DNA of 64,000 bases. It comes from JALORV01 sp963724365. Lineage in GTDB: Bacteria > Pseudomonadota > Gammaproteobacteria > Burkholderiales > Burkholderiaceae_F. How positions within the stretch are numbered: the stretch's first letter is position 1; every line of letters begins with the position of its first letter. Location of the stretch: positions 434,001 to 498,000 of the forward strand of contig CAVRUR010000013.1 in assembly GCA_963724365.1 (NCBI GenBank). Reading direction: 5' to 3'. The notes beneath the pieces were generated by a model. The model made no database searches. It was not told where the DNA came from and worked only from the letters and a program-made list of their open reading frames with translations. Of the stretch, positions 19,810-28,241 are shown piece after piece. Position numbers and translations under genes: made by a program.

Positions 19810-21594
19810 CTACTGGGGACGCATTTCCGTGCTGCGACCACGCGCCTGCGTATAGGCCAGGTCGGCTGCGCGATACGCATTCAGTCGCTCGGGGGACTGT
19901 TCCCGCTCGAATTCGGCGAGCCGCTCGCTGCGCTCCTGCTCCAGGCGGCGCAGGCGGAGCTTGTGGAACGCTTCCTCCAGCACCTGGCGGGCCGTCTCGA
20001 CATCCGTGTCCATTTCCATTTCCTGGGCGGCCAGCACGCGGTAATCATCGATGAACGGACTGTCCTGCATGATCTCGAGCAGCGCTCCGTGAGTCATCAC
20101 CGCGCCCGCTGACGGATCGGGAGCCGTCGCCATGGTCCAGACCTCAGCAATCTCGCGGTCGATCGGATCGTCGCGGCCCACATGCTCCTCGCTGACCGCC
20201 GGGCTGAACTCTCGTGCGAGCGCCGGGTGCGTCAGCAGTTGCTGCAGGATGCGTCGCTTGAGGTCCTCGACTTCGGCATGAGGCGTCCGTCGAGTCATCG
20301 GAGCGGGACGGCTGCGCCGCTCCCGCCGCAATCCGAACAGGGCTTCGATGTCATCCAGCGGTATTCGGGATGCTTCCGCGAGTTCGTGCAGTAATTGCAG
20401 CCGCAGTGCGCCGGGAGGCATGGAGAGCACGAGCGGTCGGGCATCGGCCACGATGGCGGCCCGATCCTCCGGCGACGCCAGTGATCGGCCCGACGCCAGG
20501 GACTCGATGAAGAAGCGCGACAGCGGCAGCGCCTGCTCCAGTTCCTTCACAAATGCAGCCGCGCCGCCGCGCTGCACGATGCTGTCGGGGTCTTCGCCCT
20601 CGGGCAGAAGAACAAAACTCGCGCGCTTGGTGTCGGCAATGACCGGCAGTGTCGCCTCCAGTGCACGTCGTGCGGCCTTGCGCCCCGCCGCATCGCCGTC
20701 GAATGCGAAGATCACGTGGTCCGTGTTTCGCATCAGCGCGCTGACGTGCGCACTGGTCACTGCGGTGCCTAGCGCTGCAACCGCTTCGCCGAATCCCGCC
20801 TGCGCGAGTTGGATCACGTCAAGGTAGCCCTCACAAACGATCGCGCGACCGTTCTGCCGGATCGACTCGCGCGCCTCGTGCAATCCATACAACTCCTGGC
20901 CCTTGCGAAACACCGGTGTTTCGGGTGAGTTGAGATACTTCGGCTCGCCCTGCCCGAGCACCCGCGCACCGAAACCGATCACCTGGCCCCGGACGTTGCG
21001 TATCGGGAACATGATCCGGCCGCGGAACCGGTCGTAGCGCTTGCCCTCGTCGGCGATCACCAGTCCAGCTTCGACCAGTCGGGGATCGTCGTAGTTGTCA
21101 ACCGCGGCGCGCAACGGTTGCCAGGCATCTGGCGCGTAGCCGAGCGCGAACCGAGCCGCGGTTTGCCCGGTCAGGCCGCGGCCCTTGAGGTAGTCGACTG
21201 CAATGCGGCTGTCCTTGAGCTGGCCACGGTAGAAATCGGCGGCGCGTTTGAGCAAATCGGACAGTGCACTGACCTTGCTGGCGGCCTCGCGGTTACGCTC
21301 GGTCGACTCCGGCACCTGCAGACCCGCCTGCTGCGCCAGATCGCGGATCGCCTCGACATAGCTGAGTCCGCGCAACTCCATCAGGAACCCGATGGCACTG
21401 CCGTGCGCCCCGCAGCCAAAGCAGTGATAGAACTGCTTCGATGGACTAACAGTGAACGACGGCGACTTTTCCCCGTGGAACGGGCACAGCCCCAGGAAAT
21501 TCTGTCCGCCCTTTTTCAGCTGCAGATGACGACCGACGACGTCGACGATATCGACGCGTGCGAGGAGGTCCTGGATAAAGCTTTGCGGGATCAT
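19810..21594 (-). CDS. dnaG: DNA primase DnaG
   Basis: A 594-residue primase that makes RNA primers at the replication fork. The N-terminal CHC2 zinc ribbon is visible (C37, H40, C58, C61, with GEKSPSFTVSPSKQFYHCFGC). The RNA polymerase core follows with EGYLDVIQLAQAG and the TOPRIM Asp motif FAFDGDAAGRKAA. The C-terminal part is the DnaB helicase-binding domain, which is divergent as usual. Start ATG at 21594. It sits 128 bases after yqeY in the macromolecular synthesis operon. Confidence 0.96.
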   Translation of the reverse strand: MIPQSFIQDLLARVDIVDVVGRHLQLKKGGQNFLGLCPFHGEKSPSFTVSPSKQFYHCFGCGAHGSAIGFLMELRGLSYVEAIRDLAQQAGLQVPESTERNREAASKVSALSDLLKRAADFYRGQLKDSRIAVDYLKGRGLTGQTAARFALGYAPDAWQPLRAAVDNYDDPRLVEAGLVIADEGKRYDRFRGRIMFPIRNVRGQVIGFGARVLGQGEPKYLNSPETPVFRKGQELYGLHEARESIRQNGRAIVCEGYLDVIQLAQAGFGEAVAALGTAVTSAHVSALMRNTDHVIFAFDGDAAGRKAARRALEATLPVIADTKRASFVLLPEGEDPDSIVQRGGAAAFVKELEQALPLSRFFIESLASGRSLASPEDRAAIVADARPLVLSMPPGALRLQLLHELAEASRIPLDDIEALFGLRRERRSRPAPMTRRTPHAEVEDLKRRILQQLLTHPALAREFSPAVSEEHVGRDDPIDREIAEVWTMATAPDPSAGAVMTHGALLEIMQDSPFIDDYRVLAAQEMEMDTDVETARQVLEEAFHKLRLRRLEQERSERLAEFEREQSPERLNAYRAADLAYTQARGRSTEMRPQ

Positions 21595-21722
21595 GGCTTC
21601 GAAAGTTTACGCACGGGCACGACCGCCGCGGCACTGGGCCGACGACTCGCAGACTATGAGCCCGTTGTCCGACCGAAGGTCAGCGCGGCGAGCACTGCTG
21701 TCGGCGGGGATCGAAGCCGTAC

Positions 21723-22178
21723 CTAGCCCAGCCGCTGCTTGACGAGGCCGGAAACCCGGCTCATGTCGGCACGGCCGGCCAGGCGCGGCTTGACCAACGC
21801 CATCACCTTGCCCATGGCCTGAGGACCGGACATCCCGACTTCCGCGATGGCCGCATCGATGATGGCCACGACCTCGGCCTCCGAAAGTTGCTGCGGCAGG
21901 TAGCCGGTCAGCAGGTCCAATTCGGCCGTTTCCTTGTCGACGAGATCGTTCCGGCCAGCCTTGGTGAACTGCTCGATCGAATCCTTGCGCTGCTTCATGA
22001 GTTTCTCGACGATCGCCAGCACGGCAGTGTCGTCAACGACGATCCGCTCGTCGACTTCCTTCTGCTTGATCGCCGCCTGCAGCAGGCGGATTGCCGAAAG
22101 CCTTGCGGAATCCTTCGCGCGCATGGCCGACTTCATGTCCTCGGTGATGCGGTCCTTGAGCGACGTTGTGACAGTCAT
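21723..22178 (-). CDS. yqeY: GatB/YqeY domain-containing protein
   Basis: A 151-residue, mostly helical YqeY protein, related to the tail domain of GatB amidotransferase that contacts tRNA. Conserved segments are LKDRITEDMKSAMRAKD, RKDSIEQFTKAGR, YLPQQLSEAEV and MGKVMALVKPRLAGRADM. The cellular role is not established, but it is regularly found between rpsU and dnaG in proteobacteria. ATG at 22178 is chosen because GGAG lies six bases upstream; the ATG at 22190 overlaps that site. Confidence 0.92.
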   Translation of the reverse strand: MTVTTSLKDRITEDMKSAMRAKDSARLSAIRLLQAAIKQKEVDERIVVDDTAVLAIVEKLMKQRKDSIEQFTKAGRNDLVDKETAELDLLTGYLPQQLSEAEVVAIIDAAIAEVGMSGPQAMGKVMALVKPRLAGRADMSRVSGLVKQRLG

Positions 22179-22216
22179 TGAAGTCTCCATAAACAGTTGC
22201 CGTCGTCAGAAAGCGA

Positions 22217-22238
22217 AAGCGCGCCCTGAGGCGCGCTT
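22217..22238 (-). terminator. rpsU-yqeY hairpin (attenuator/terminator-like)
   Basis: A perfect 9-base stem (AAGCGCGCC / GGCGCGCTT) with a four-base loop, followed on the minus strand by a T-rich stretch (TCGCTTTCTG). It lies between rpsU and yqeY. The stem is clear; the T-tract is interrupted, so it may be a partial attenuator rather than a full stop, similar in position to the internal terminator of the E. coli rpsU-dnaG operon. Confidence 0.55.
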
Positions 22239-22376
22239 CGTTCCCACTCCACGGTCTTACGGATTGCCGTGCGGTCGCCAGGACCCAGGTCTATGGACCA
22301 AACACTGCGGACCAAGCGCTCTGTCGCCGTGATCAGGCCGTGATCAGCCCGCGATCCGGCCCATTGCCTACTACGT

Positions 22377-22589
22377 CTAGTACATCTTTTTCGGCAGCAT
22401 CTGGCTGCGCAGCCGCTTGAAGTGGCGCTTGATCGCGGCAGACTTTTTCCGCTTGCGCTCGGCCGTCGGCTTTTCATAGAACTCGCGCGCGCGCAGCTCG
22501 GTCAGAAGTCCGCTCTTTTCAATCGTGCGCTTGAAGCGGCGCAGGGCGACTTCGAACGGCTCGTTTTCTTTGACGCGTATCGTGGGCAT
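22377..22589 (-). CDS. rpsU: 30S ribosomal protein S21
   Basis: A 70-residue basic protein starting MPTIRVKENEPFEVALRRFK, with the conserved LRAREFYEKPTAERKRKK segment of bS21. It sits on the 30S platform and helps mRNA base-pair with the anti-Shine-Dalgarno sequence. It is the first gene of the rpsU-yqeY-dnaG-rpoD operon and has a recognisable promoter about 70-100 bases upstream. Length is normal. Confidence 0.96.
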   Translation of the reverse strand: MPTIRVKENEPFEVALRRFKRTIEKSGLLTELRAREFYEKPTAERKRKKSAAIKRHFKRLRSQMLPKKMY

Positions 22590-22656
22590 CGGGATATGGG
22601 TAAGGTTGAATCGGCTACAGCTACGTTGTCAGGGCGCCGGGGCGGAAAAGCCGAGC

Positions 22657-22686
22657 ATTATATCCGCAACTCAATTCCGTAGACAA
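22657..22686 (-). promoter_or_regulatory. rpsU operon promoter (sigma-70)
   Basis: On the minus strand, -35 TTGTCT (22686-22681) and a consensus -10 TATAAT (22662-22657) are separated by 18 bases. They lie 67 bases upstream of rpsU, in the divergent gap with tsaD. This is one of the clearest sigma-70 promoters in the window. Confidence 0.7.
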
Positions 22687-22746
22687 GTCAACGGTTTAGC
22701 GTGCCGATCGGGCGGGTTCACGGGCGGGGTCTCGTACACTGGATCC

Positions 22747-23773
22747 ATGCGCATCCTGGGCATCGAGACGTCCTGCGACGAGACCGGAATTGCCCTGCTG
22801 GACAGCGAGGCCGGGCTGCTTGCCCAGGCGTTGCATTCCCAGGTCGACATGCACGAAGCCTACGGCGGAGTCGTGCCGGAACTGGCATCGCGGGACCACA
22901 TCCGTCGCGTCCTGCCCCTTCTTGACCGCGTGCTGCGGGATGCGGGCCGGTCGGCGGCCGACATCGACGCGATCGCGGTGACTGCAGGCCCTGGACTCGC
23001 CGGCGCGCTGCTGGTGGGCACCAGCGTCGCGCATGGCGTCGGTTATGCGCTCGCGCGCCCCGTGATCGAGGTGCACCACCTCGAGGGGCACCTGCTGTCG
23101 GCACTGCTGGCGAAGCCGGAGCCGCCGTTTCCGTTCGTCGCATTGCTGGTGTCCGGCGGCCATACCCAACTGATGCGCGTCGACGACTGGGGCCGCTACG
23201 CACTGCTGGGCGAGACACTCGATGACGCGGCCGGCGAGGCCTTCGACAAGACGGCGCAGTTGCTGGGGCTGGGTTACCCCGGCGGCCCGGCGGTATCGCG
23301 ACTGGCGCAGTTCGGCGTCGCGGATGCCGTGCGCCTTGCCGCGCCCGATGCTGGCCAGCGGCGACCTCGATTTCAGCTTCAGCGGCCTGAAGACGGCAGT
23401 CCTCACCGCAGTTCGCAAGCAAGGCAACCTATGCGAGCAAGGCCGCGCTGACATTGCTCGCGCCTTTGTCGAAGCCATTGTCGATGTGCTGGCGATCAAG
23501 ACGCGACGTGCACTCGAGTCCACCGGACTCGACCGGCTTGTCGTCGCTGGCGGTGTGGGTGCCAACGCCCAATTGCGTGAACGACTGCAGGCGGATGCGA
23601 TTCGCCATGGCAGCACGGTCTTTTTCCCGCCGCTCAGCCTGTGCACCGACAACGGCGCGATGATCGCGCTCGCCGGCCTGGCCGCGCTGCGTCGTACTGA
23701 TCCGGCCACGCTGGGCCGACGGCTCGGTTTCGCGGTTCATCCGCGCTGGACGCTGGCCGAGGCCACCGCCTGA
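22747..23773 (+). CDS. tsaD: tRNA N6-adenosine threonylcarbamoyltransferase TsaD, interrupted by a +1 frameshift
   Basis: TsaD transfers threonylcarbamoyl to A37 of ANN-decoding tRNAs. The first part (from ATG at 22747) shows the family N-terminus MRILGIETSCDETG, PELASRDHIRR, the metal-binding HHLEGHL and SGGHTQL. Near 23338 the frame breaks: the expected VRLPRPMLASGD continues only one frame over, then runs on through FSFSGLKTAV and VVAGGVGAN to the stop at 23773. Removing one base (for example the G at 23338) restores a single frame of about 341 residues, the normal length. TsaD is essential in most bacteria, so a sequence or assembly error is the likeliest cause. It ends six bases from the convergent plsY. 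Confidence 0.88.
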
Positions 23774-23779
23774 ACCGAC

Positions 23780-24415
23780 TTACGGGCGATGCGCCGGTGA
23801 GGGCGCGCTCTTCTGGCCGATGCGCCCTTCCTTGCCTGCCATCAGGTTGCGGATGTTCGCCTGGTGCCGGTAAATGACGAAGCCGGCGATGACGGCAACA
23901 GCAACAAAGCGCTGATCGAAGCCCCAGCCGAAGGCCGAGTAGAACGCGGCGAAAACGGCGGCCACCATCGATGCGAGCGATGAGTAGCGGAAGAAGAATG
24001 CAATGATCAGCCACGTTACGCCCGCCGCCAGCGCCAGCCACGGATTGAGCGCGACGACGACGCCGGCGGCGGTCGCCACGCCCTTGCCTCCCTTGAATCC
24101 GAAGTACACCGGGTACAGGTGACCGAGGAACACCGCGATGCCGGCAAGCGCGACGCCCCAGTCACCGATCCCGACGGACGGACCGAAGCGCTGCACCAGC
24201 CAGACAGCAAGCCAGCCCTTCAGCGCATCGCCGACCAGCGTCAGCACGGCGGCCGCCTTGCTGCCCGAACGCAGGACGTTGGTCGCTCCCGGGTTCTTCG
24301 AACCGTAGGTGCGCGGATCCGCCAGCCCCAGCATGCGGCTCACCACCACGGCAAATGAAACGGAACCCAGCAGGTACGCCGCCAGTATCGCTGCCGTCGT
24401 ATAGAGAAACTGCAT
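23780..24415 (-). CDS. plsY: acyl-phosphate glycerol-3-phosphate acyltransferase PlsY
   Basis: A 211-residue inner-membrane enzyme that makes lysophosphatidate from acyl-phosphate and glycerol-3-phosphate, the first step of phospholipid synthesis. Hydrophobic helices are interspersed with the three PlsY motifs: GSKNPGATNVLR, FLGHLYPVYFGFKGGKGVAT and, near the C-terminus, YRHQANIRNLMAGKE. Start ATG at 24415 is three bases after the ybaK stop, suggesting a shared transcript. Confidence 0.95.
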   Translation of the reverse strand: MQFLYTTAAILAAYLLGSVSFAVVVSRMLGLADPRTYGSKNPGATNVLRSGSKAAAVLTLVGDALKGWLAVWLVQRFGPSVGIGDWGVALAGIAVFLGHLYPVYFGFKGGKGVATAAGVVVALNPWLALAAGVTWLIIAFFFRYSSLASMVAAVFAAFYSAFGWGFDQRFVAVAVIAGFVIYRHQANIRNLMAGKEGRIGQKSAPSPAHRP

Positions 24416-24418
24416 GCC

Positions 24419-24910
24419 TCACTCCTTCAGTGCGCAATCGACCGGCACCGCCTTCAGCAGGTTGGCCAACAGCGCAGGTGCAAGTCCGACGAGGTAACCC
24501 CGTCGTCCACCGTTGATCAGGATGCGCGGCAGCTCGAGCACGGTGCGCTCGACGAAGACCGGCATGCTCTTGCGCGTACCGAACGGCGAGGTGCCGCCGA
24601 CCAGATACCCGGTATGGCGTTGGGCCATGTCCGGCCGGCACGGCTCGATGCGCTTGCGATTGATCTGCCGCGCCAGGTTCTTCGTCGACACGCTGCAGTC
24701 GCCGTGCATCAGGACCAGCAGCGGCGCGCCCTCCTCGTCCTGCATCACCAGCGTCTTGATGACCGCGTGCTCTTCGACTCCGAGCGCGAGCGCCGACACG
24801 GCCGTGCCGCCATGCGCGACGTAGTCGTAGGTGTGCTCCGTGAACGGAATTCCACGGTCACGCAGCAGTTGCGTGGCGGGAGTCTCGGAAACATGTTTCG
24901 TCTTACCCAT
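24419..24910 (-). CDS. ybaK: Cys-tRNA(Pro)/Cys-tRNA(Cys) deacylase YbaK
   Basis: A 163-residue YbaK/ProX-type editing protein that hydrolyses mischarged Cys-tRNA(Pro). Conserved parts are HGDCSVSTKNLAR, the MAQRHTGYLVGGTSPFGTRKSMPVFVE core and ILINGGRRGYLVGL. The N-terminus has a short tandem repeat: GKTKHM is followed by GKTKHV, and an upstream TTG could start one repeat earlier. ATG at 24910 is used here, without a strong ribosome site. The tandem copy suggests a small local duplication. Confidence 0.9.
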   Translation of the reverse strand: MGKTKHVSETPATQLLRDRGIPFTEHTYDYVAHGGTAVSALALGVEEHAVIKTLVMQDEEGAPLLVLMHGDCSVSTKNLARQINRKRIEPCRPDMAQRHTGYLVGGTSPFGTRKSMPVFVERTVLELPRILINGGRRGYLVGLAPALLANLLKAVPVDCALKE

Positions 24911-24968
24911 GTGCTTCGTCTTGCCCAAGGGACGCGATTCTAGGGTTGAGCATCGGCCGACACTTCGA

Positions 24969-25850
24969 TCAGCCGCGCGGATGGTGCTCGGCATGCAGTG
25001 TCTTGAGCCGCGCCCGCGCGACATGCGTGTAGATCTGCGTCGTCGAGATGTCGGCATGGCCAAGCAGCAGTTGGACGACACGCAGATCGGCACCGTGATT
25101 CAGCAGATGGGTCGCAAACGCGTGCCGCAGCCCGTGTGGCGACAATGGAGCCTGTATGCCGGCGCGCAGCGCATAGCGCTTGACGAGGATCCAGAACATC
25201 TGGCGCGTCATCGCGCCGCTGCGCTGGGTCACGAAGACGGCGTCGGACACCCGACCCGCCAGCAGCTCGGGCCGCGCGCGCTTCAGGTAGCGCTCGATCC
25301 AGGCGCGCGCTTCCTCGCCCAGGGGCACGATGCGCTCCTTCGACCCCTTGCCGACGACGCGTACCAGCCCCTCGGACAACGACAGTTCGCCGAGCTTCAG
25401 TCCGACCAGTTCGGACACGCGCAAACCGGTCGCGTAGAGCAGTTCGAACATCGCGCGATCCCGCAGGCCGAGGGCCTTCGAGGCATCGGGCGCGGACAGA
25501 AGTGACTCCACCTGCGACTCGCTGACCGTCTTCGGGAACCGGGACACCCGATGGGCGCCCTGCAGTCGCAGGGTTGGATCAACAGGCACGAGGCGTTCGC
25601 GCAGCGCCCATCGGTAAAAGCGGCGCAGTACGGCCAATCTTCGATTTGCCGTCGTGGCGCGTGTCACCGCATGCTGGCTGGCCATGTACGACGTCAGGTC
25701 AGCTTCGCTCGCCGCTGCGAGAGTTGCGGCGCGCGGCGTCAGCCAGCGCGCCAGGCCGTCAAGATCCTGTCGATAGGCGGCGAGCGTGTTGCGCGCCAGT
25801 CCGTCTTCAAGCCAGAGAGCGTCGAGGAAGCGATCGACCAGCGGATCCAT
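24969..25850 (-). CDS. xerD: site-specific tyrosine recombinase XerD
   Basis: A 293-residue tyrosine recombinase that works with XerC at dif to resolve chromosome dimers. The N-terminal SAM-like DNA-binding domain is followed by the catalytic domain with all six active residues visible: R144 (TGLRVSE), K168 (GKGSKER), H239 and R242 (PHGLRHAFATHLL), H265 (LGHADISTTQIY) and nucleophile Y274. The start at 25850 (MDPLVDRFLDALW) gives the normal length; the frame continues open far upstream through ogt and that part is discarded. It is not a phage integrase: no attachment site or phage genes are nearby. Confidence 0.92.
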   Translation of the reverse strand: MDPLVDRFLDALWLEDGLARNTLAAYRQDLDGLARWLTPRAATLAAASEADLTSYMASQHAVTRATTANRRLAVLRRFYRWALRERLVPVDPTLRLQGAHRVSRFPKTVSESQVESLLSAPDASKALGLRDRAMFELLYATGLRVSELVGLKLGELSLSEGLVRVVGKGSKERIVPLGEEARAWIERYLKRARPELLAGRVSDAVFVTQRSGAMTRQMFWILVKRYALRAGIQAPLSPHGLRHAFATHLLNHGADLRVVQLLLGHADISTTQIYTHVARARLKTLHAEHHPRG

Positions 25851-25858
25851 GAGCGACG

Positions 25859-26362
25859 CTAGATCAGCGTCCCGCGCAACGCGCCTTCGTGTTCCAGCAG
25901 CCAGCGCTTGACCGCAAGCGAGAACCCGCTCGAAGCATGCGCAAAGCCTCCGAGGCTGTCCGCGCCGATGACGCGATGGCACGGAATGACGATCGGCAAC
26001 CGGTTGTCGCCGCAGGCCTGACCGACCGCTCGCGCCGGCGCGGCCAGGTCCGCGGCAAGCTCGCCGTACCGCCGCGTTGCTCCGGACGGAATCGCGCTGA
26101 TCGCGTCCCAGACGCGGCACTGGAATTCACTGCCCCGGATGTCGAGCGGAAGGTCGAAGCGGAACCCGGGATCAGCGAAGTAGCACTTCAGTTGCTCGAC
26201 CGCCTCAACTCCCAGTTCATTCGCCGGCTCCACTTCCGGCGCCGGCGGCAGGAAGCGCAGAGAGCAGACGCGCTCGCTGTCGGTCTCGACCGCCACCGCG
26301 CCAAACGGCGCAGTGACCACCGCAACCCGTCGATCAACGCGCGTCGCCACCTGCTGCACCAT
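25859..26362 (-). CDS. ogt: methylated-DNA--protein-cysteine methyltransferase
   Basis: A 167-residue suicide DNA-repair protein that takes methyl groups from O6-methylguanine. The acceptor is C128 in the signature IPCHRVI, followed by GGF. The helix-turn-helix segment with its Arg finger is RRYGELAADLAAPARAVGQACGDN. ATG at 26362 follows GGGAGG six bases upstream; a TTG at 26368 is less likely. Its size fits Ogt rather than the two-domain Ada. It ends eight bases from xerD, so the two are probably transcribed together. Confidence 0.93.
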   Translation of the reverse strand: MVQQVATRVDRRVAVVTAPFGAVAVETDSERVCSLRFLPPAPEVEPANELGVEAVEQLKCYFADPGFRFDLPLDIRGSEFQCRVWDAISAIPSGATRRYGELAADLAAPARAVGQACGDNRLPIVIPCHRVIGADSLGGFAHASSGFSLAVKRWLLEHEGALRGTLI

Positions 26363-26364
26363 CG

Positions 26365-26955
26365 TCAACCTCCCAGCAGCCCTTTCTTCAGGCCATCGTC
26401 GACCGGCTTGTCGCCCAGCCAGATGCGCATGACAGCGGAGTAAAAGTCATGTCCTGGGATCGCCGTGCCCTTGGGCTGGCCATTGACCGTGATGCGGGTG
26501 CCGCCCTCCGGCGTGTAGTCAAAGTTGATGACATCGCCTTTCTTGGCCTCGCCGATCGACTTGAGCGTGGCGTTGAACGTGTCGATCTGCGGCTTCAGCG
26601 CCGTGAGCTGCGCTTCGCTCAGGTTGGCTTTCAGGCCATCCGTGAACGCACTCACGAAGCTGTCCGCGTCGACATCGCGCAGCATGCGCAACGAGGCCCG
26701 GCGTGCGCCCTTTTCGTTGATCAACGTGGCCGCATCGGTGCTCTTCTGGGGCACATACAGGCCATTGACATAGACCTTGAAGATGGCGCGCTTGCGCAGG
26801 CCGACACCGTTCAAGGTCAGGGTCTGGCCACCGACCTGCACGGTAGGTTCGAACTTCTGCCCCTCGACTTCAACCGGCTGTGCGCGTGCCGGGGTACCCC
26901 ATGCGAGCAGCGCCGTCGTTGTCGCCATTGCGGTCAGTGCAAGCCAGTTCTTCAT
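26365..26955 (-). CDS. chalcone isomerase-like secreted protein
   Basis: A 196-residue protein of the bacterial chalcone-isomerase-like family with a cleavable signal peptide (MKNWLALTAM...GTPARA), so probably periplasmic. The fold marker is the N-terminal LNGVGLRKRAIFKVYVNGLYVP, and the C-terminal half ends with DFYSAVMRIWLGDKPVDDGLKKGLLG. Bacterial members are of unknown function; flavonoid chemistry should not be assumed. ATG at 26955 has GGGAGA six bases upstream. A truncated relative lies just upstream on the same strand (27041-27280). The stop lies two bases before the ogt start. Confidence 0.85.
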   Translation of the reverse strand: MKNWLALTAMATTTALLAWGTPARAQPVEVEGQKFEPTVQVGGQTLTLNGVGLRKRAIFKVYVNGLYVPQKSTDAATLINEKGARRASLRMLRDVDADSFVSAFTDGLKANLSEAQLTALKPQIDTFNATLKSIGEAKKGDVINFDYTPEGGTRITVNGQPKGTAIPGHDFYSAVMRIWLGDKPVDDGLKKGLLGG

Positions 26956-27040
26956 CTGCTGTCTCCCTGTTGTTCGCGACATGTTGAGCTCCATCGTACC
27001 GGTCGTGGACACCCTGGCCGCCGTCGCCTGCGCGGCCCGG

Positions 27041-27280
27041 TCAGCCGGCGCCGAGCATTCCCTTCTTCAGTCCCGCATCCGCGGGCGCCTCACCCAGCCA
27101 GACCCGCAGAACGGCAGCATAGAAGTCTGCTCCCGGAATCAACGGGCCACGGGTCACGCCGTTGACGGTGACGCGCGTACCGTTCTGCGGCGTGTACTCG
27201 AAGTTGATGGAGTCGCCTCGGCGCGCCAGTGCGAGCACTACGGCAGCCAGCGCTTGCCTTGGGCATGTACTGCGTGACAT
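27041..27280 (-). pseudogene. internally deleted chalcone isomerase-like gene remnant
   Basis: The last 60 residues (GDSINFEYTPQNGTRVTVNG ... GADFYAAVLRVWLGEAPADAGLKKGMLG) closely parallel the C-terminus of the intact neighbour at 26365-26955. The middle of the protein is missing. What precedes is a short Met-led hydrophobic stretch (MSRSTCPRQALAAVVLALA) that looks like the leftover signal peptide. So a tandem duplicate appears to have lost about 120 internal residues while staying in frame, giving a 79-residue open frame. Whether it is expressed as a small secreted protein is unknown. It lies between the intact copy and ispH. Confidence 0.7.
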
Positions 27281-27288
27281 GTCCTGTC

Positions 27289-28239
27289 TCAGGTCGCGGG
27301 CTCTGGTCGCGGCGCGGCGCGGCTCAATCCCTTCGGCATCGGGAAGACAACGTCTTCCGTCACGCCGTCGAGCGTGCGAACACTGCCGGCGCCCATATTC
27401 TTCAGCGCCGCAAGCAGTTCGTCGACCAGGACTTCGGGTGCCGAGGCCCCTGCCGTCACGCCGACGCGGCGACGATCCTGGAACCACGCCGGATCCAGTT
27501 GCTCGGCCGTGTCGACCAGGTAGGACGGAACACTGAAGCGCTCGGCGACTTCACGCAGCCGGTTCGAATTCGAACTGTTCGGGCTGCCAACCACGATCAC
27601 GATGTCGACCTGCGGTGCCATGAACTTGACGGCATCCTGGCGGTTCTGCGTCGCATAGCAGATGTCCGCCTTCTTCGGCTCGGCGATGGTCGGGAAACGC
27701 CGCTTCAGCGCCTCGATGACGGCCGCGGCGTCATCGAGCGATAGCGTCGTCTGCGTGACATAGGCCAGCCGTTCGCCATTGCCCACCTGCAGTCGGGCGA
27801 CATCGTCGACCGTTTCGACCAGGTGCATGCCGACTTCCAGCTGCCCCATCGTGCCTTCGACTTCGGGGTGGCCTTCATGGCCAATCATCACGATCTCGTA
27901 CCCGGCCGCGTGCATCTTGGCGACCTCGACATGCACCTTGGTGACCAACGGGCACGTGGCATCGAAAATGCGCAAGCCGCGGCGCGCGGCCTCGCTCTGC
28001 ACGATCTTCGACACACCATGCGCCGAAAACACGACGGTTTCACCTGCCGGAACTTCGTCGATCTCATTGACGAAAACCGCGCCCTTGCGGCGCAGATCGT
28101 CGACGACATACGTGTTGTGGACGATTTCGTGCCGCACGTAGATGGGCGAACCGTGAATCGCCAGCGCGCGCTCGACGATCTCGATGGCGCGGTCGACCCC
28201 GGCGCAGAAGCCTCGCGGCTGGGCGAGCAGCACTTCCAT
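27289..28239 (-). CDS. ispH: 4-hydroxy-3-methylbut-2-enyl diphosphate reductase IspH
   Basis: A 316-residue Fe-S enzyme that performs the last step of the MEP isoprenoid pathway, giving IPP and DMAPP. The three cluster cysteines are C12 (RGFCAGVDRA), C96 (DATCPLV) and C194 (ICYATQNRQ). The catalytic E126 is in GHPEVEGT, with substrate-binding histidines H41, H74 and H124. It is followed downstream by the chalcone-isomerase-like genes and preceded two bases upstream by fkpB, the normal slpA-ispH pair. Confidence 0.96.
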   Translation of the reverse strand: MEVLLAQPRGFCAGVDRAIEIVERALAIHGSPIYVRHEIVHNTYVVDDLRRKGAVFVNEIDEVPAGETVVFSAHGVSKIVQSEAARRGLRIFDATCPLVTKVHVEVAKMHAAGYEIVMIGHEGHPEVEGTMGQLEVGMHLVETVDDVARLQVGNGERLAYVTQTTLSLDDAAAVIEALKRRFPTIAEPKKADICYATQNRQDAVKFMAPQVDIVIVVGSPNSSNSNRLREVAERFSVPSYLVDTAEQLDPAWFQDRRRVGVTAGASAPEVLVDELLAALKNMGAGSVRTLDGVTEDVVFPMPKGLSRAAPRPEPAT

Positions 28240-28241
28240 CC

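Noticed and set aside
23331..23345. Programmed ribosomal frameshift in tsaD
   Set aside because: No slippery heptamer or downstream pseudoknot is obvious, and TsaD is not known to be recoded. A sequence error or mutation is simpler.
24969..25850. XerD as a mobile-element integrase
   Set aside because: Length and motifs match the chromosomal XerD; there is no tRNA attachment site, direct repeat or phage/plasmid gene nearby.
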